A stretch of 64,000 nucleotides of DNA, from positions 7,092,213 to 7,156,212 of the forward strand of contig CM040093.1 of the NCBI GenBank assembly GCA_022496805.1, in the 5' to 3' direction. Position 1 is the stretch's first letter. Every line of letters begins with the position of its first letter. Position numbers and translations under genes: made by a program. The notes below the pieces were generated by a model. That model was not told the origin of the DNA, searched no databases, and saw only the letters and a program-made list of their open reading frames with translations. Positions 34,254 through 47,174 of the stretch are shown piece by piece. Source of the stretch: Pohlia nutans (lineage: Eukaryota; Streptophyta; Bryopsida; Bryales; Mniaceae).

Positions 34254-36192
34254 CCACCTGCACTTGAAAGTTGTTGTTGTATCATTTTCAACCTTATGTA
34301 TGCAGAGAGTCAAGTAGTGAAACCAGGGCATAAATTTGACACCCTGTGGCTTATCCCAAGGGAAATTCTTGTCAATGGAAAAATAAATTCATGAGAATAT
34401 TTTCATGCATGAAAAGAGAAAAGGAGGAAATCTTTTCAATATAAAAAGGCTTTTTCATCTTGTCCCCTCTAGAAGTTCTCTCCAAATTCCAATAATATGT
34501 TATTAGGCATTCATTGAAAATCCTCAGTTGAGAATCAAAGGCCGAGGCCTTGGCCACCTCTCGCAATCGTATGATCTTGGACCTCAGTTTAAGGTTGTTT
34601 TGTTGAGTTTGGTATCATTGTTCAAAATTCAATAGATATTTGAATATAAGACTTATGCTAAGCTAAACTTCTCAGAACTTGTCCTCATGAATAGCAAAAG
34701 CTCACAAAATCTTGTCCCAAAATCTTTTTGTGAAAAGGAGAATTACTAGTCAAATTTATGCTCTGAGTGAGAGGGAGTGAAACTACTTTCTAACTCAAAT
34801 ATATTGTGTAAAATATTAAGTTCTGTATGCCACATTATTTAAAGAGAGCATGAGAGATTTTGGATTTTGAGTAGTTTTTCTCATTAGTCCAAGTTTATGT
34901 TATGTAGTGGTGTCCAATGTTTATAAGACAATTTTTTACAATATTTGGTATCATGTATCAATAATAGCATTATTTAAGTGAAAAGGCATTATCATTGAGA
35001 AAAACAATGATACTTTTGAGAAAAGGAGTGGTTTAGAGGCATAGTGACAAGAATAGTGACATTGTTTATGAAACAATAAAAATATCATATTTGAAAGGAG
35101 GTGTTTCAAGCGCATTTCTTTTATACTGAGAGGCTAATTTAAGACAATTCATAATGTATAAGTAATTTTTCAAAGCTACAAAGTTGTGGATAGAGATAAT
35201 TGAGCTTCTATTATCAATTTACTAACCAAAGTAGAATTGATTGATAGGCATGGGGCTCTCTGTATGGAATTGTTGCATTGGTAAAGACATAGAGATTAGC
35301 GTGCATGCAATCGAATTTATGCAAATGCAATTGATTGTCATGTAAAGTTGTATAATCTAAATGAAGCCTCATGACGTAAAAGTTTCTATTATGATTCTCA
35401 ATTTCTAAAGATCTCTTTCCTTTACCATCAAATCATCCAAGATCATAAAATTTTCATTGAAGTTGTGACAAATAACTAAAATCTAAAGTTTCATTGTAGA
35501 AAGTTACATCTTTTGCTACCTATACATTGATTCTACATAAGGTAAAAGCACCAGAATTTGTTAAAGACTAATTCCAGTCACCTATGCAAGCACTTGTTCA
35601 ACTTCGTGAGTTCATAATCAAATTTTCACAACCATCAGTTGTAGCAGTTTGGTGATCAATTATGAATGCCAAGTTAGCAAATTGATTGGTCTAGAAATGA
35701 AAGATGAGTATTGGTTCCCCTACTAACATCAATAGAGGTCTATGCAGATTAAGTTTGAAAATTTAGAACAAAATCATACATTGTGACAAAATTAATTTAA
35801 AATTGAGCTTGGTTATTAAACCCAAAGTTTTATGTACTGCAATTTTTTGTCATTGAAAACCATCGCTCTAAATAGGTTGAAATCCTTAAATTGACAAGTA
35901 TTGGTGCCTCTACCATATGTTATTTTCTACAGAGAGTCTTCAAATTTGAGTTACCTAATTAATACTTTATTGTATTCAATTCCATTTCGGACCAAGCAAT
36001 AGAAAACATCTTTCTAGAAATCTCATTTTTAGCCAGTGAAAAAGAAATTTATTGCAAGGAACTAATACAACAATCAACCTCAAACCAAAAGCCAATGCCT
36101 CATAGAGGGTAACTGAAATCTCATCTTCTTTTGAACATGGTTCCCATTTCAAAACAAACAACAAAGATTGGAGGGAGGAACATGATTCTCGC
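34254..36192. other. AT-rich intergenic stretch
   Basis: No gene, RNA or repeat boundary that I can support. Confidence 0.5.
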
Positions 36193-36787
36193 TTAACCCT
36201 TAACTGCCTAAGCGTCCATTTTTTTGGACGATGTGCAGATTTCATCCACGTTCTCTCATTCGGCATGCACTTTTGCAGTGTGAATTTTTACTATAGTTTT
36301 TATAGGAAGTTAGCTTCATGCATGTGAGAACCGACTAGAAAGGGAATGATTTGTAAATGTTTTATGCCTCATTTCATGTTGCAGCAATTCACCAAAAAAT
36401 TCTAAGATCTTAGTTCAAAAGTGTTTAAAAGTGCTATTGAACTGAAAGTCAACTCATAAAATTAAGCAACCAAGAAACCTTCAAAAATCACTACACTTAG
36501 AGTATTACATTTCAGCCCATCATAACAAATTTCATTCATAGATTGTCAATATCTTATTCATAATCCAATTACAAAAGTATTTTGAATTCTAAGTTTTATA
36601 TTTATATCATAAAATATTGATGATTGCAATCATAGATTTAACCGTATGGATAGAATCTAAGATTCATAATGTACAACTTTAATTCATACATCAAGTTCTA
36701 AATATCCCTCTTAGTTGCATTTTATAATGCATCTTTGCAAAACTGCCCGATTTGGAGAGGGTTGTAGGCATTTAATAGGAGTTAAGA
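36193..36787 (+). mobile_element. TTAA-type MITE, family C, right end decayed
   Basis: Starts TTAACCCTTAACTGCC, then the palindrome GCGTCCATTTTTTTGGACG. The body matches 33254-33830. The right end is decayed (AGGAGTTAAG). Confidence 0.7.
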
Positions 36788-37798
36788 ATGCCATTGTTTT
36801 CATTTCTTTTAGTCTTTGTTCTTAAGATGTGATTTAGATAATGTTTCATTCAACTATTGAACGCCTCTTAAATTCAAGAATTTAGGGGTGAGTCACTTTC
36901 TTATGGCAAGGGAAGTTTAGGTCAACATTAGCTTATATTCTTTATAAAAGAAACCAAGTGACAGAAGAAATGAATGAAGTTTTGGAAAGGTGATTCCACT
37001 ATGTCAAGGTCATAATTTCCATTTCTTTTGCTCTTGTTTCTCCTAGGTGTGGTTTAGGTGATGGTTGATTCAATTATTGAACAATTGGGACAAAATCTAA
37101 ATGCTATAGGCTAGGGAAATGTTACAAAAGTATAGGAGGTTCTTGAAAATTTGTTTTACTTTTCATTTACACCCTCTACCCAAGACACACTTTCAACAAC
37201 TTCTTGGCACGTGTTTGATACAAGTAAATACAAATAATATCCATGTTTTATCGCATGGATTAAAATACCAATTTGTACACAAAAGTTGTGATCAAAATTT
37301 ATTTATTTTAACAAAAGACGTAGAAGCCCCTTGCTTGTCCCGTAACTACCTAAAGGTTTTGAACAAAACTCAAATGTGCTATAATATACCACTTTTACAA
37401 TTCTTTGGAAATGGGTATTTAAAAATTAAAAAATTAAAAAAATGTTAATCACAATGATTTTGATTTGAATTTATTTGTACAATTACATTTGGAAAAAAAC
37501 ATCACAAATCTTGTCAAATCAAGTCAAAAGCATTTAATTTTGAATTTTTTTCAAAAATAGAACTTTCATCTTAGTAAATAAAAATTTAAAATAACAGACT
37601 GAAATTATAAGAGCATCATCATGATATAACAAGTCTACTAAAAACAAATTCCAATGTGTTCTAAACCGTAGAATTTACTACATATAGTAAATAAAAAGTT
37701 GTCGACATACATGAGTATTTTGATTTTTCATCAATCATTTGAAAAAGCATGTAGTGAAGTTTTTAATTGTAGAATTGCAATTGGAGGGCCCAATACCG
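36788..37798. other. AT-rich intergenic stretch with a short direct repeat
   Basis: A diverged 70-bp block occurs at about 36796 and 37015 (shared CATTTCTTTT and TTCAA(C/T)TATTGAAC). A 109-residue frame at 37119-37448 has no family resemblance. Confidence 0.4.
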
Positions 37799-38537
37799 CA
37801 TAGCATAATAGAGCAGTGCAATGGAGCACCCTTTGAAAACTGGATCGAAAGGAGAATCTTCACTTAGATCCATTTTTTCTAAGTAATGAAGGAATGCCAT
37901 TTGTATTCTATGACTTTTGGGACTAAGGTGAATGACCCAATAAACGACGTGTACTATAAACCAACAATATCTTCAACAAGTGTTCCTTGAAAGCTTCTAA
38001 TTCTATATCAGTACTAGATTTGCGCAAAAAACTTAAAGCGTTGGTTTATGGGCCACCCACTATACCGTGTCTTTAGAAAAATTTGCAAAGTCTCTGGATC
38101 ACCCATTCATAGTTGCACCCCCCATCTTCTATTTTGTAAATATCCGCAAAGTCATAGTCACAAGCTCAAGAGAGGTGTATCAGGCTAGGATTAGAAGCCC
38201 TGAGGCTCTTGAGGCCACGAGGTGCAAGGTTCAAACCTTGGTAGTGGTTGTATTATGGTCATGTGGTTTATTTTTGGATGGGCTCCAGCGCCTTCCCCAA
38301 TGGCGCTCCTTGACACAGGACCAAACCCAGTCACCCAAGTTTATTTTCCAGAAATAAAACTCATCTGGTTTTTATTTTTGAAACCCAACACTCCTACTTT
38401 TCTTGTCCTGTGAGTTAGAATCTTGACTGACACAGTATCGGAACCCAAAGATTTCACGAATTTCTCTATTGCCACATGAAGTTAGTTTCTAATTGTAACT
38501 GGATTGTGGTCCCATTGCAAAAGGGTATTGACTCACT
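37799..38537 (-). mobile_element. GCATAATAGAG MITE, reverse copy, split by an insertion
   Basis: 37799-37935 and about 38455-38537 match the two halves of the MITE at 1207-1423 in reverse. About 500 bp of unrelated sequence separates them, carrying a SINE-like segment. Confidence 0.6.
38160..38370 (+). repeat. SINE-like segment inside the MITE
   Basis: Contains a B-box match (GGTTCAAACC at about 38229) with an imperfect A-box region upstream and a T-rich end. No clear target duplication is visible. Confidence 0.3.
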
Positions 38538-38639
38538 AGTAGAAAACATGTCGTTTTTCATTCCCCATTTCATGGGAATAGTGGGCAGTGGCTGAATATT
38601 ATGCTTATATTTTTGTCTTCTTGTGACCAAAACCACTCA

Positions 38640-39116
38640 GCAACACTTGCACAGCCCATGTGCGTGGCGTGGTTTCATTCCTTTTTCATTTATAGTAAGT
38701 GAAAAATGACACACTATAACCTCTATTACGTTATGCAATATCACGCGTCGCATTGAGCCTTCAGTGAGGAAATCCATTGTGAGAGCTCTCAGAGTTGCTG
38801 GCATATTCATGCAAGAGAGGAAGTGGAAGCTGCGGCAGAAAGAACAGCCGAACATTCTGGAAGATCCCCAGCGGAAACACTCCACGAAGCCAACCAACCA
38901 GCCCCAACTGATGGATCTGGCGCTCCACAAGTCTCTCATCTTGACTCTTCCCAAAACCCTAAGTAACCCTTTGGAGCCCACACAACCAAAAAGTCATTAC
39001 TTTGTTGGTTCTCACACTACCCAACAATTTCCACTCTTTGAGAGTCCATTTCTTGTTGAGCACCTTTTTTTTTTACACTGTCCACTTCCTATTGAGCACA
39101 TTTTCCACATTGTTCC
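38640..39116. other. unrecognised segment with codon-like composition
   Basis: Base composition is less AT-rich than the flanks, and open frames run on both strands (plus 38764-39120; minus 38981-38637). Neither shows a domain I recognise. It may be a fragment of a captured or decayed gene. Confidence 0.2.
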
Positions 39117-40265
39117 TTAACCCTTAAAGGGCTGATGGGGATAGTAGATACATTGGCGTATATTTGATATTTGCTGTAAATAGAAAGTTCCAAATTGAGA
39201 CCCCAATAGCTCATTAACCCCTAAAATTTTGAGCGACCATATTCTGGTCGTTCCACTTTTTGGGCAGCCTCTAGGGACCTCAAACTTTTAAAAATTTCAA
39301 TGAAAATTTCAGTGTAGCTTCCAAAAATTACACTCTACATGTCGCACTTCGTTTCATGTCATTCCGATAAGTATTGCAAAAGTTATAAGCATTTGAAGTT
39401 TTTGAAGCGAGATCGGGCAGCAAGAATTTTTTTACTTTTTACTCTTTTTCAAAATTTCTTTTTTGATTCATGATTGGTTGATCTTTATCTACAAATGAAG
39501 CTTTAAATCTACCCATTTTGAGCAATGGGATAAAAGTTATGAGGAGATCTGTTTTTTGGGCAGTTTGGACAAAAAAAACTTTGAAGCTCATTTCTAAACT
39601 CAATTTTCAATATTTTTTAATGAAATAAAAGGCACTGGGTGAAGATTTCCAAGTACAACATTCTCACCGTTAAGATTGACATTTTACAATTCCATGTCAA
39701 ACTTATTAATGATTTTCTCTTTCCTTTCACTTTGTACCCACTTCTAGTAATTGTTTTATGAAAAAATTAATGTGAGCTTTTTTCTTACAAGATTTTATAT
39801 TTGAAGACTTAACTCAATTTTTAACATGGCCTTGCCATTCAATGAATTTCTAACCCATTCAAAAAAAAGATATTAATTTCTAAAGTTCAAATTTGTCACC
39901 GGATTGAACCCCAAAAAATCTTCTTTTGCAACTTTGATCCTTATAATCTAAGAATCTAATGGTCATTTTGCTCTCAAATTTTGTGCTCACATGAAAATTC
40001 AAGTTGGGTATTAGATCTTACGGTTAAATGATGAAAAAACTAAAAAAACATATGATTTCTTCTGCAACTTCCAAATGCTACGTTTTTCATGGTTTTTTTG
40101 TGAGAATACGGTCAAGGAATTTTAGGGGTTAAAATCATGTCAATGTGAATTTTTAACTTTACTTTTGATCTTAAACCCACAAGAGGTGTGGAACCATGCC
40201 AAATACAATGGAATATTGTTGTATAATACTGGTCGGAAAGGGCTCTCTAGACCTTTAAGGGTTAA
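39117..40265 (+). mobile_element. TTAA-flanked MITE, family E, copy 1 (carries an insertion)
   Basis: Ends TTAACCCTTAAAGGGCTG and GACCTTTAAGGGTTAA. About 234 bp once the family A insertion is removed. The uninterrupted sequence is found at 48692-49293 apart from that copy's own insertion. Confidence 0.88.
39214..40132 (+). mobile_element. TTAA-flanked element, family A, copy 2 (919 bp)
   Basis: Near-identical to 21677-22595. Flanked by TTAA on both sides, where the paralogous family E copy has a single TTAA (49158-49161). Confidence 0.92.
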
Positions 40266-40679
40266 CCCTTTGAGGCGCTTGTGTCTATGTAATGGACGAC
40301 GAACACATTGTAACCTTTCTCTTGATTACATCTTGTACAGTTTTTCATCCATCCAAATTTCTCTTGGTTCTTGTGCTACTTGACTATCATTTGTATAGTA
40401 TGGAATCAAAATAGGATATTGTGATTATTTTTCTTTTAAATAAAAAAATTAGTTTGTGTCAAGTTTCATTCTTAGTTCAAAAAGTGAGATCTTAAACATG
40501 ATTTTCCCAAATAAGTAGAATCAAATAATGGAAATCATCTCGTAGTGCATGTTATTCCAAATTCATCACAACAATTATTTATTTATTTATTTGCTAATTT
40601 GGGATTTTTAATTGAATTTCAAAAGAAATGCTTGAAATTTTAATTACAGTTTATTGATAAAGAATATGATAAATCCAAC

Positions 40680-41664
40680 TGTACAGTGGGGTCCAACATG
40701 GAATGGCGTTTTTGGTTTCGCAGTGAGAAAAATTTCAGTACTGCCAACTTTGAAAGCCTCCCGAGAGCTCAAATATTGGTATTTTACCACGAAAATTCTA
40801 CAAGAGACTTATCTTTAAGTTAATTATATGTATGCCAAATTTCAAGGCCAAAAGATTCACCCAAAAAAAGTTATTCAGAATCTACCAAAATTGGTAGCTG
40901 TGGAAATGTTTTCACTGCTGCCAACTTTGACAGCCTCCCAAAGATTGAATTAATTTTTTTTTGCCATAAAATTCTAGGAAAAAAAACTTCTTTATGTTAG
41001 TAACATATGATAAAAATTTCAAGGCCAAAAGATTAATACAAAAAACGATATTAACAATCTACCAACATGTGTAGTTGTGGGAAACAATGGGGGAAACTAC
41101 ACACATTGGTAGATTGTAAATAATTTTCTTTGTATAGATTTTTTGACCTTGAAATTTGGCATGAATGATTTTGTCATAAAGAGCATGTTGTACCAAAAAT
41201 TTCATGGTAAATAGACAATTTCTCAACCGTAGGGAGGGTGTCAAAGTTGGTAGCAAAGTTTCCCCCATTGTTTCCCACAACTACACATGTTGGTAGATTG
41301 TCAATATATTTTTTGTATTAATCTTCTGGCCTTGAAATTTTTATCATATGTTATTAACATAAAGAAGTTCTTTTTCCAAGAATTTCATGGCAAAAAAAAA
41401 TTAATTCAATCTTTGGGAGGTTGTCAAAGTTGGCAGCAGTGAATAACTACCAATGTTGGTAGATTTTGAATAACGTTTTTTTGGTGAATCTTTTGGCCTT
41501 GAAATTTGGCATACATATAATTGACTTAAAGATAAGTCTCTGGTAAAATTTTCGTGGTAAAATACCAATATTTGAGCTCTCGGGAGGCTTTCAAAGTTGG
41601 CAGTACTGAAATTTTTCTCACTGCGAAACCAAAAACGCCATTCCATGTTGGACCCCACTGTACA
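40680..41664. repeat. long inverted repeat (fold-back), about 985 bp
   Basis: Left end TGTACAGTGGGGTCCAACAT and right end ATGTTGGACCCCACTGTACA are exact complements. The arms (about 40680-41085 and 41235-41664) remain complementary with mismatches, around a short spacer that itself contains repeated copies of the arm words (GTGTAGTTGTGGGAAACAAT). No coding sequence. A transcript would form a long double-stranded hairpin. Confidence 0.88.
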
Positions 41665-41848
41665 AATGTGATCTTCACATTGACATTTACAACTTAGCTT
41701 TGTACATCAACTCTATTTTTGTTATTCATCAAACATTTTGTAACGCATCCTCGAAATCAGTGTTGAATTGGGACGTTAAAGGGATACAAGACATGCTAAG
41801 CCCCACAAACTTACTTCTCTTTTGAGTGAATCTTGTTCATACCTTCTA

Positions 41849-42053
41849 CTCCTCTGTCCCAAAAAAAGCTTCATATTGAAGGAAAATTGAAATATTAACT
41901 CCTCCATTGTAGTCCAATGGTGTGGACCCTAAACATGATGGTGTAGACGTGTAGACCTTGAGCTAGTAGGAGTAGTTAGTTTGAGCAAACTAGAAGCTTA
42001 TTGTGGAACAAAATGAACAAGATTATTGAAAGCTTTTTTGGGGCCACGGGGAG
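41849..42053. mobile_element. Stowaway-like MITE
   Basis: Left CTCCTCTGTCCCAAAAAAAG and right CTTTTTTGGGGCCACGGGGAG form the CTCC(C/T)TCnGTCCC-type repeat typical of plant Stowaway elements. A TA precedes the left end. Confidence 0.6.
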
Positions 42054-42224
42054 AACTCCATTGAACCAAATGGAGTTTTTTAAATGCCAAAACCAACATA
42101 TTTAAGGCATGTACACTTCTTAAAATAGAACCAAAGTAAATTAAAAAGAGAATAATGCTTGAAATGGAGTTTAAAAGAGATTTTGGGTGTGGAAATTAGA
42201 AAAGCCAAGTCCTTTAAGGGTTAA

Positions 42225-43100
42225 GAATGATTCAAAATAACTCCTTTTCATTTAACACTAAGTTAAGAAAAAATTAATTTTCCAAGCAATGTACTACCAT
42301 ACCCGGCCGTCAGGGTAAGCATCTTATGCTTAAAATTTATTGTTTTGGAAAATTCCCCAAATTCTATGAATATCCTTCAAGATTTTCATTTTTACCATAC
42401 AAAATAGATTTTTTTTTTTTTTTTTAAATAATAAATCCTAAGGATTTGGGCTTCTCTTCTTGTACTTATTTTTTGTCGATCCTAACGACCGATTACGATA
42501 TATATAATATACAACATATATTATCTTATGCTCTTATGTATATATTACCTGCACATTATTACTTTAACAATAAAAAGATTAATTTTAAAACTTGTTTAAA
42601 ATTATACAACAAATACAAAGAAGATTGGGACATAGCCTCGCAGTTGTACTGTCCTTGTTGATTAAAACCTGAATAGTTTCACATCTGTTTAGAATTTGCT
42701 TGAGACCAAATCAGAACAGTTTTGGGAGATGAGAAGAATGGATTCCAAAACATTAATCATGAATTGAATATTGGGAGGTTTTTATATACAACAATATACA
42801 ATTGAGAATACAACAAATTCATCATTGTACAACAATAGAGTTAACCGAAAGAGTGTCTCAAAGTGGAAAGAAACCTTACACTCACTTTAGACTCGTTTTG
42901 CGTTCAAAAAGACAGCAAAACTAGTCTATGGTAAGTTGGAGAATAATCTAAAGCAAGGCCCCGTGCCACCACGGGGTGTGGAACTCGCAGCCTCTCCAAT
43001 GCTAGAGGAGAGTTTCCACACGCTCCCCCAAGCCAAGAGCCCCGACCATGGAAACTATTCATAAACAATGATTGTCAGAAAATATAATTATAGAGAGGAA
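42225..43100. other. AT-rich intergenic stretch
   Basis: A T-run at about 42411-42425 and no supported gene. Confidence 0.45.
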
Positions 43101-43155
43101 ACTCCTATTCAACTCCTCTTCAACTCCTCTTCAACTCCTCTTCAATTCCTCTTTT
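43101..43155 (+). repeat. 12-bp tandem repeat
   Basis: Four to five copies of CAACTCCTCTTC with a few changes. Confidence 0.9.
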
Positions 43156-43253
43156 GTTTTCAGTTAACTCAAATATACAACAAATATACTACTTTGTTTT
43201 TATGGTTATTCATGGAGGAATTTTTTTATTTATTTTATTTATTTTTTGGTTTG

Positions 43254-43299
43254 TGGGGGATGGGGGATGGGGGGTGGGGGATGGGGGGTGGGGGGGGAG
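43254..43299 (+). repeat. G-rich tract with G-quadruplex potential
   Basis: About 45 nt of G runs (GGGGGATGGGGGATGGGGGG type) separated by AT or T, meeting the four-run quadruplex pattern on the plus strand. Confidence 0.85.
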
Positions 43300-44943
43300 T
43301 TGATTGCATTGTTCAAGGAAAGGCAGTGGACATGAAGGTTACTAAATGTTATGAAGGGTATATCTCACTACCCATGTCCTCGAGGCATGGATAGACGAAT
43401 CACCCCCCCACAGACATAGCATTCAGTAGCACTCAACCCCTTTGCCTTTTCATCCATCTAGTGATTTGTAATGCATCATGTGATTTTATCCATATAGTGC
43501 ATCAAGTGTAGCCCTTTATTTTTCATTTTTCAGAGAGTGAGGGTGGGGAGGAAGTAGGAAGGTCATAAACCTTTGTCAATGGAGGGACAAAAGAAATGGC
43601 ACACTGTTCAAGGAAATTATTTATTTTGGTTGCCCATTTTCTATTGGTTAGCCATTCACCATAACATTCTTGGGTTCTTGGATTATTACTTATAATGTTG
43701 CTTTCGTAAAAGTGAGGGACATTAAAAGTGAGGGACATGTGGGGATGTGTCAGCAAAGACCTTGCATGGATACCTTCCCTTGTAGTTTTCCAAAACCTCA
43801 TCTGTAAGAAAACATGGGTAGCTACTGATTGTTCTTGGATGACAATGCAGAATATGCTTGCAAATACAAATGATTACCTTGGAACTGCACCATCTGATGT
43901 CAAAATTTAGTAAAACATACACTTCACTCAAGTGACAACAGATTTGCAAAATATGCCTACTTACAAAACAGGTCTTGCAGAGAACACAAAACACGAAACT
44001 GGGCTGCAAAGGGTTAAAGCTTCGATTGAGAACAACGATTCCACAAATTCCATACATCAAGAGCGGAAAGGTTTCAATAGTCAAAGCCGTCGGTCTGATG
44101 TACATATGAATTACAAATATTTATTCATAATTACAGGATCAAGTCAAGTACAAAAGAAGATCCTTACAAGTCGAAATCAAAACAAAGCCAAAAAGGAAGG
44201 GGGGGGGGAGGGGATTCACAAAATCCCATATCAAACACTGTCCTGTACTACAGAATAATTTCAGCCTCTTCCGCAACCACTGGTATGCTTGGCTGTCTGA
44301 ACAAACAGTATGAATAAGTTGGCCATGCTGAGCGCGAATCAGAACGTGATGGCAGCACAGGGGCATCGGAGTGTCAAGGCCATCAGGTCACCTTAAATCC
44401 GGAGTACGTGAATACTTTGAAGCGGGTCATTCTGCACAAACGATTGAAGCAGTCCCAAGCAAGCTGCACGCGGCAGACTAGAGTGATAATTCGACCAGCA
44501 GGACATGGCAAAAGCAGTGGAGAAACCTCGCTGTCAATCACAGGGTGTTAGAGCGTTAACTTTGCACGTGGCGTATGTGCCACTGGAATTACAGGTCCCA
44601 AGTGGACTCTTTTTCGATAATCATGAAATTCTTCAAGGCTTGATGTAGGCTTGAAGCAAGCAGGGCCATTGATGTTTTTCACCAGCGCCACGACGCTGAT
44701 GTTTTGTGTGGTCAGTGCTGTTGATGCCTCTGGAGCCGGCAGTCTCATGGCAAGAATCAGGCGAGTTACTCAACTCCAAGGCTTATTCCTGTCTCTCCCA
44801 AACTGATGGAGGTCGGGAGCCTTTGCTTAGGCCAGTCGATATGGCCAGTATCATCTTTTTGTGTGTTAATGAATGACAAACGAGGTCATTTCTGACTGGG
44901 TAATAGGCCCAGATAAATTTGAAACAATCGTTGGGCTGCCAGT
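43300..44943. other. intergenic / 3' flank of the signal peptidase gene
   Basis: No coding family recognised. A 9-G run lies at about 44202. The part nearest 44944 probably includes the 3' untranslated region of the minus-strand peptidase gene. Confidence 0.4.
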
Positions 44944-46791
44944 TCAAGAAATCGTGGTCTCCTTGGCTTGCAATAATGGTAAGGAAGACTTCAATAGCTC
45001 ACTCGCGTCAAAGACTGTGCTGCCCAGACGTTCAGGTGGCCAATACCTTACCACAGAGCGTCCAACAATATTTTCAGTGGGGAGTGGACCCCTGCAACGC
45101 ACATCACAGAAAGATCATGTTAGCAGTGCATATTAACTGCTCTAGAAAGGCCACTAATCGGAACACATTTTTTCGTGAAAGTAAGAATTGTTGAACTCTC
45201 TGGCGTCTATTACAAACCAATATTGTGTGAAGGACAGATCCAGCAGGAATAGAGTGACATACCAGACGTGGGAATCAAAACTGTTATTTCTGTTGTCCCC
45301 CATGACAAAAACGTGACCTTCTGGTATTTTCTGCAAACAATATAATGTATGGTGAGTTCCTTGCATCAAGATCGACGATAGCTTCGAACTTTAAGTAAAC
45401 CTTTGAACAATGACTACGTCTACAAAGCATGATGATAGACATGGAAACCAAGATACATCAAAGACGAAGGATGAGAACGTGGAGCCACTTACGATGGGTT
45501 GCATATCATAAGCAATATGTTCGGCAGTGAAATCTTCACTCCTAATCCGACCATTTACAACAAGCTTGCCATTGATGACCTGAACGAGGTCACCTGCCAT
45601 TGCTACTACCCTCTTGATGAAAACCTCTGCTGCACTGTAACCCTTCTCTTGCAAAATTTTAGGAGCCTTGAAAATGACGATGTCATTCACACTAGGCTTC
45701 CTGAAGATATAAGAAACCTGCAGACACCATCAAACACAGAGTACGTCAGTCGCTGCTACATAACACTCATCAAAGTCTTAACTCACGCCAAGTCAAGAAA
45801 TGAGATTCTGCGGCGCATGTCCAAAATTACACCCCACACATTTAAAGCGTATATCATAAGCCATTCAGAATAAAAGCCCAGATGGCGAAAACAGAAAGCT
45901 TACCTTTTCAGCGATTATGCGGTCCCCAATCTCAAAGGTGGGATACATGGAAAGGGACGGGATGAAGCGTGGCTCTGCTACAAACCACCTGAATAGAAGT
46001 GACACGGTGAAAGTCATCATGATGGTCTTACCATCCTCAGCAGTCAAGTTGATCCACTTGGGCAGCCAGCCAAAGCTAGACTTCTCATTCTCTTCGGTGT
46101 CATCAGCTGTGGTGATGGAATCCGCTGAGATTGCAGGGGTATCGCTGCTAGTCTCGCAGTCCATAAAAACTGTTTCTTCCTCATGAACCTGGCTGCTGCG
46201 GGAAACAGAAGTGCCGCTGCACCAGGAGGATTGAAAGAAGGAGCATGGGAAACGCTTCATGCCCTGCACGAACGAATACTTGGAGAATCCCATCATGCTG
46301 GTTTTTTCGGCTTTCTCAGAGGAAGATTGGGAGGGTAAGCAAGTAGAGAAAGAGCGCGCAGGAAGGCTGCTGGAGTTCGAGAATGCAGGAGTAAAGGGAG
46401 CTTTCGGAGCAGAAGGTGTTGGAGTTCGGCTTTGACACTGTAGGGGGTTTGCAGCCGAATTCGAGTTCGAGGTAGACGATGCGAAGCTTGCAACACATGT
46501 AGCAATCTTCTTGTAACAATTCTTCTGAACACCGGCGGGAGAAGCAGGTGCTACGTATTGCGACACCATCGAAACCATCTCCTGAGTAGGCGCAGCAGTA
46601 CATGTCCCGTGCTTGAACGGTTCCTTCCAAGGAAAGGAGAAACCCCGACCGCCATCGCGGTCTACATTGATGCACACACCCGTAGCACCCCGCCCGGCCA
46701 AACTCACCGCCGCAAAGAAATTCTTAATAATACACCCGCGTGGCTCCCGAGCCACGAGCGTCGTGCATGTATACATCACTTCCATAGCCAT
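44944..46791 (-). CDS. TPP: thylakoidal processing peptidase (plastid type I signal peptidase)
   Basis: Four exons on the minus strand: 46791-45904, 45717-45493, 45330-45263, 45091-44944, with GT-AG borders and matching phases, giving 442 residues. The enzyme removes thylakoid-transfer signals from lumenal proteins. Exon 1 has a Ser/Ala/Thr-rich plastid-targeting half, a membrane segment at about 256-272 ([18 protein letters not shown]) and the box with the nucleophile, [14 protein letters not shown] (Ser281). Exon 2 holds [10 protein letters not shown] and the general base in FIKRVVA (Lys331). Exon 3 holds [16 protein letters not shown]. Exon 4 ends the domain with [18 protein letters not shown]. 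The start [17 protein letters not shown] resembles the Arabidopsis TPP start and is chosen over in-frame upstream ATGs. Slightly longer than Arabidopsis TPP (340-367). Catalytic residues are intact. Confidence 0.9.
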
Positions 46792-47142
46792 GATGAGAAG
46801 TAGGTACAGACACTTCAAAAACAGTGACACTGTTTTGAAGTACACGGAGAACAAAGTGACTACCGTCACAAACGTAATGCCATCGTTCACGACTGAGAAC
46901 AAGTCCCACCAGCTTTGAGAAGACACCAGTGGACTCACAAAGGAAATTCCATTGTCGAAAGGAAACGAAGAAGTCTGGTTACTGTAACGAGAAATCCCGC
47001 CGACTACGCCGAACACCTCAAATTCTTCTTCCTCACAAAAACTCTCCCCAACAACTGTCGTCCCTCTAACCTTCCTCCGTCGCAAGAAACAAAGACCGCC
47101 ACTGTAACACTTCTCAGCCCCCCGCCCTTTATCATATACCAA
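46792..47142 (-). other. in-frame open leader upstream of the peptidase start
   Basis: The peptidase frame stays open for 117 codons upstream, to an ATG at 47142. It is partly hydrophobic ([17 protein letters not shown]). Known TPP proteins do not have such an extension, so this is probably 5' leader, though an alternative longer start is possible. Confidence 0.4.
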
Positions 47143-47174
47143 ACCTCAAAACTAACGTACAGACAGACTCGCAA

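Larger units (their letters stand above)
40262..42224. mobile_element. composite region bounded by TTAA-type ends
   Basis: Left TTAACCCTTTGAGG (sharing TTAA with family E) and right GTCCTTTAAGGGTTAA could be termini of one larger element. It contains sequence paralogous to 49985-50462, a long inverted repeat and a Stowaway-like MITE. Treating it as one element is tentative. Confidence 0.35.

Noticed and set aside
43068..43394. A 108-codon frame with Gly/Met-rich centre.
   Set aside because: It is produced by the 12-bp repeat and the G-rich tract and has no domain.
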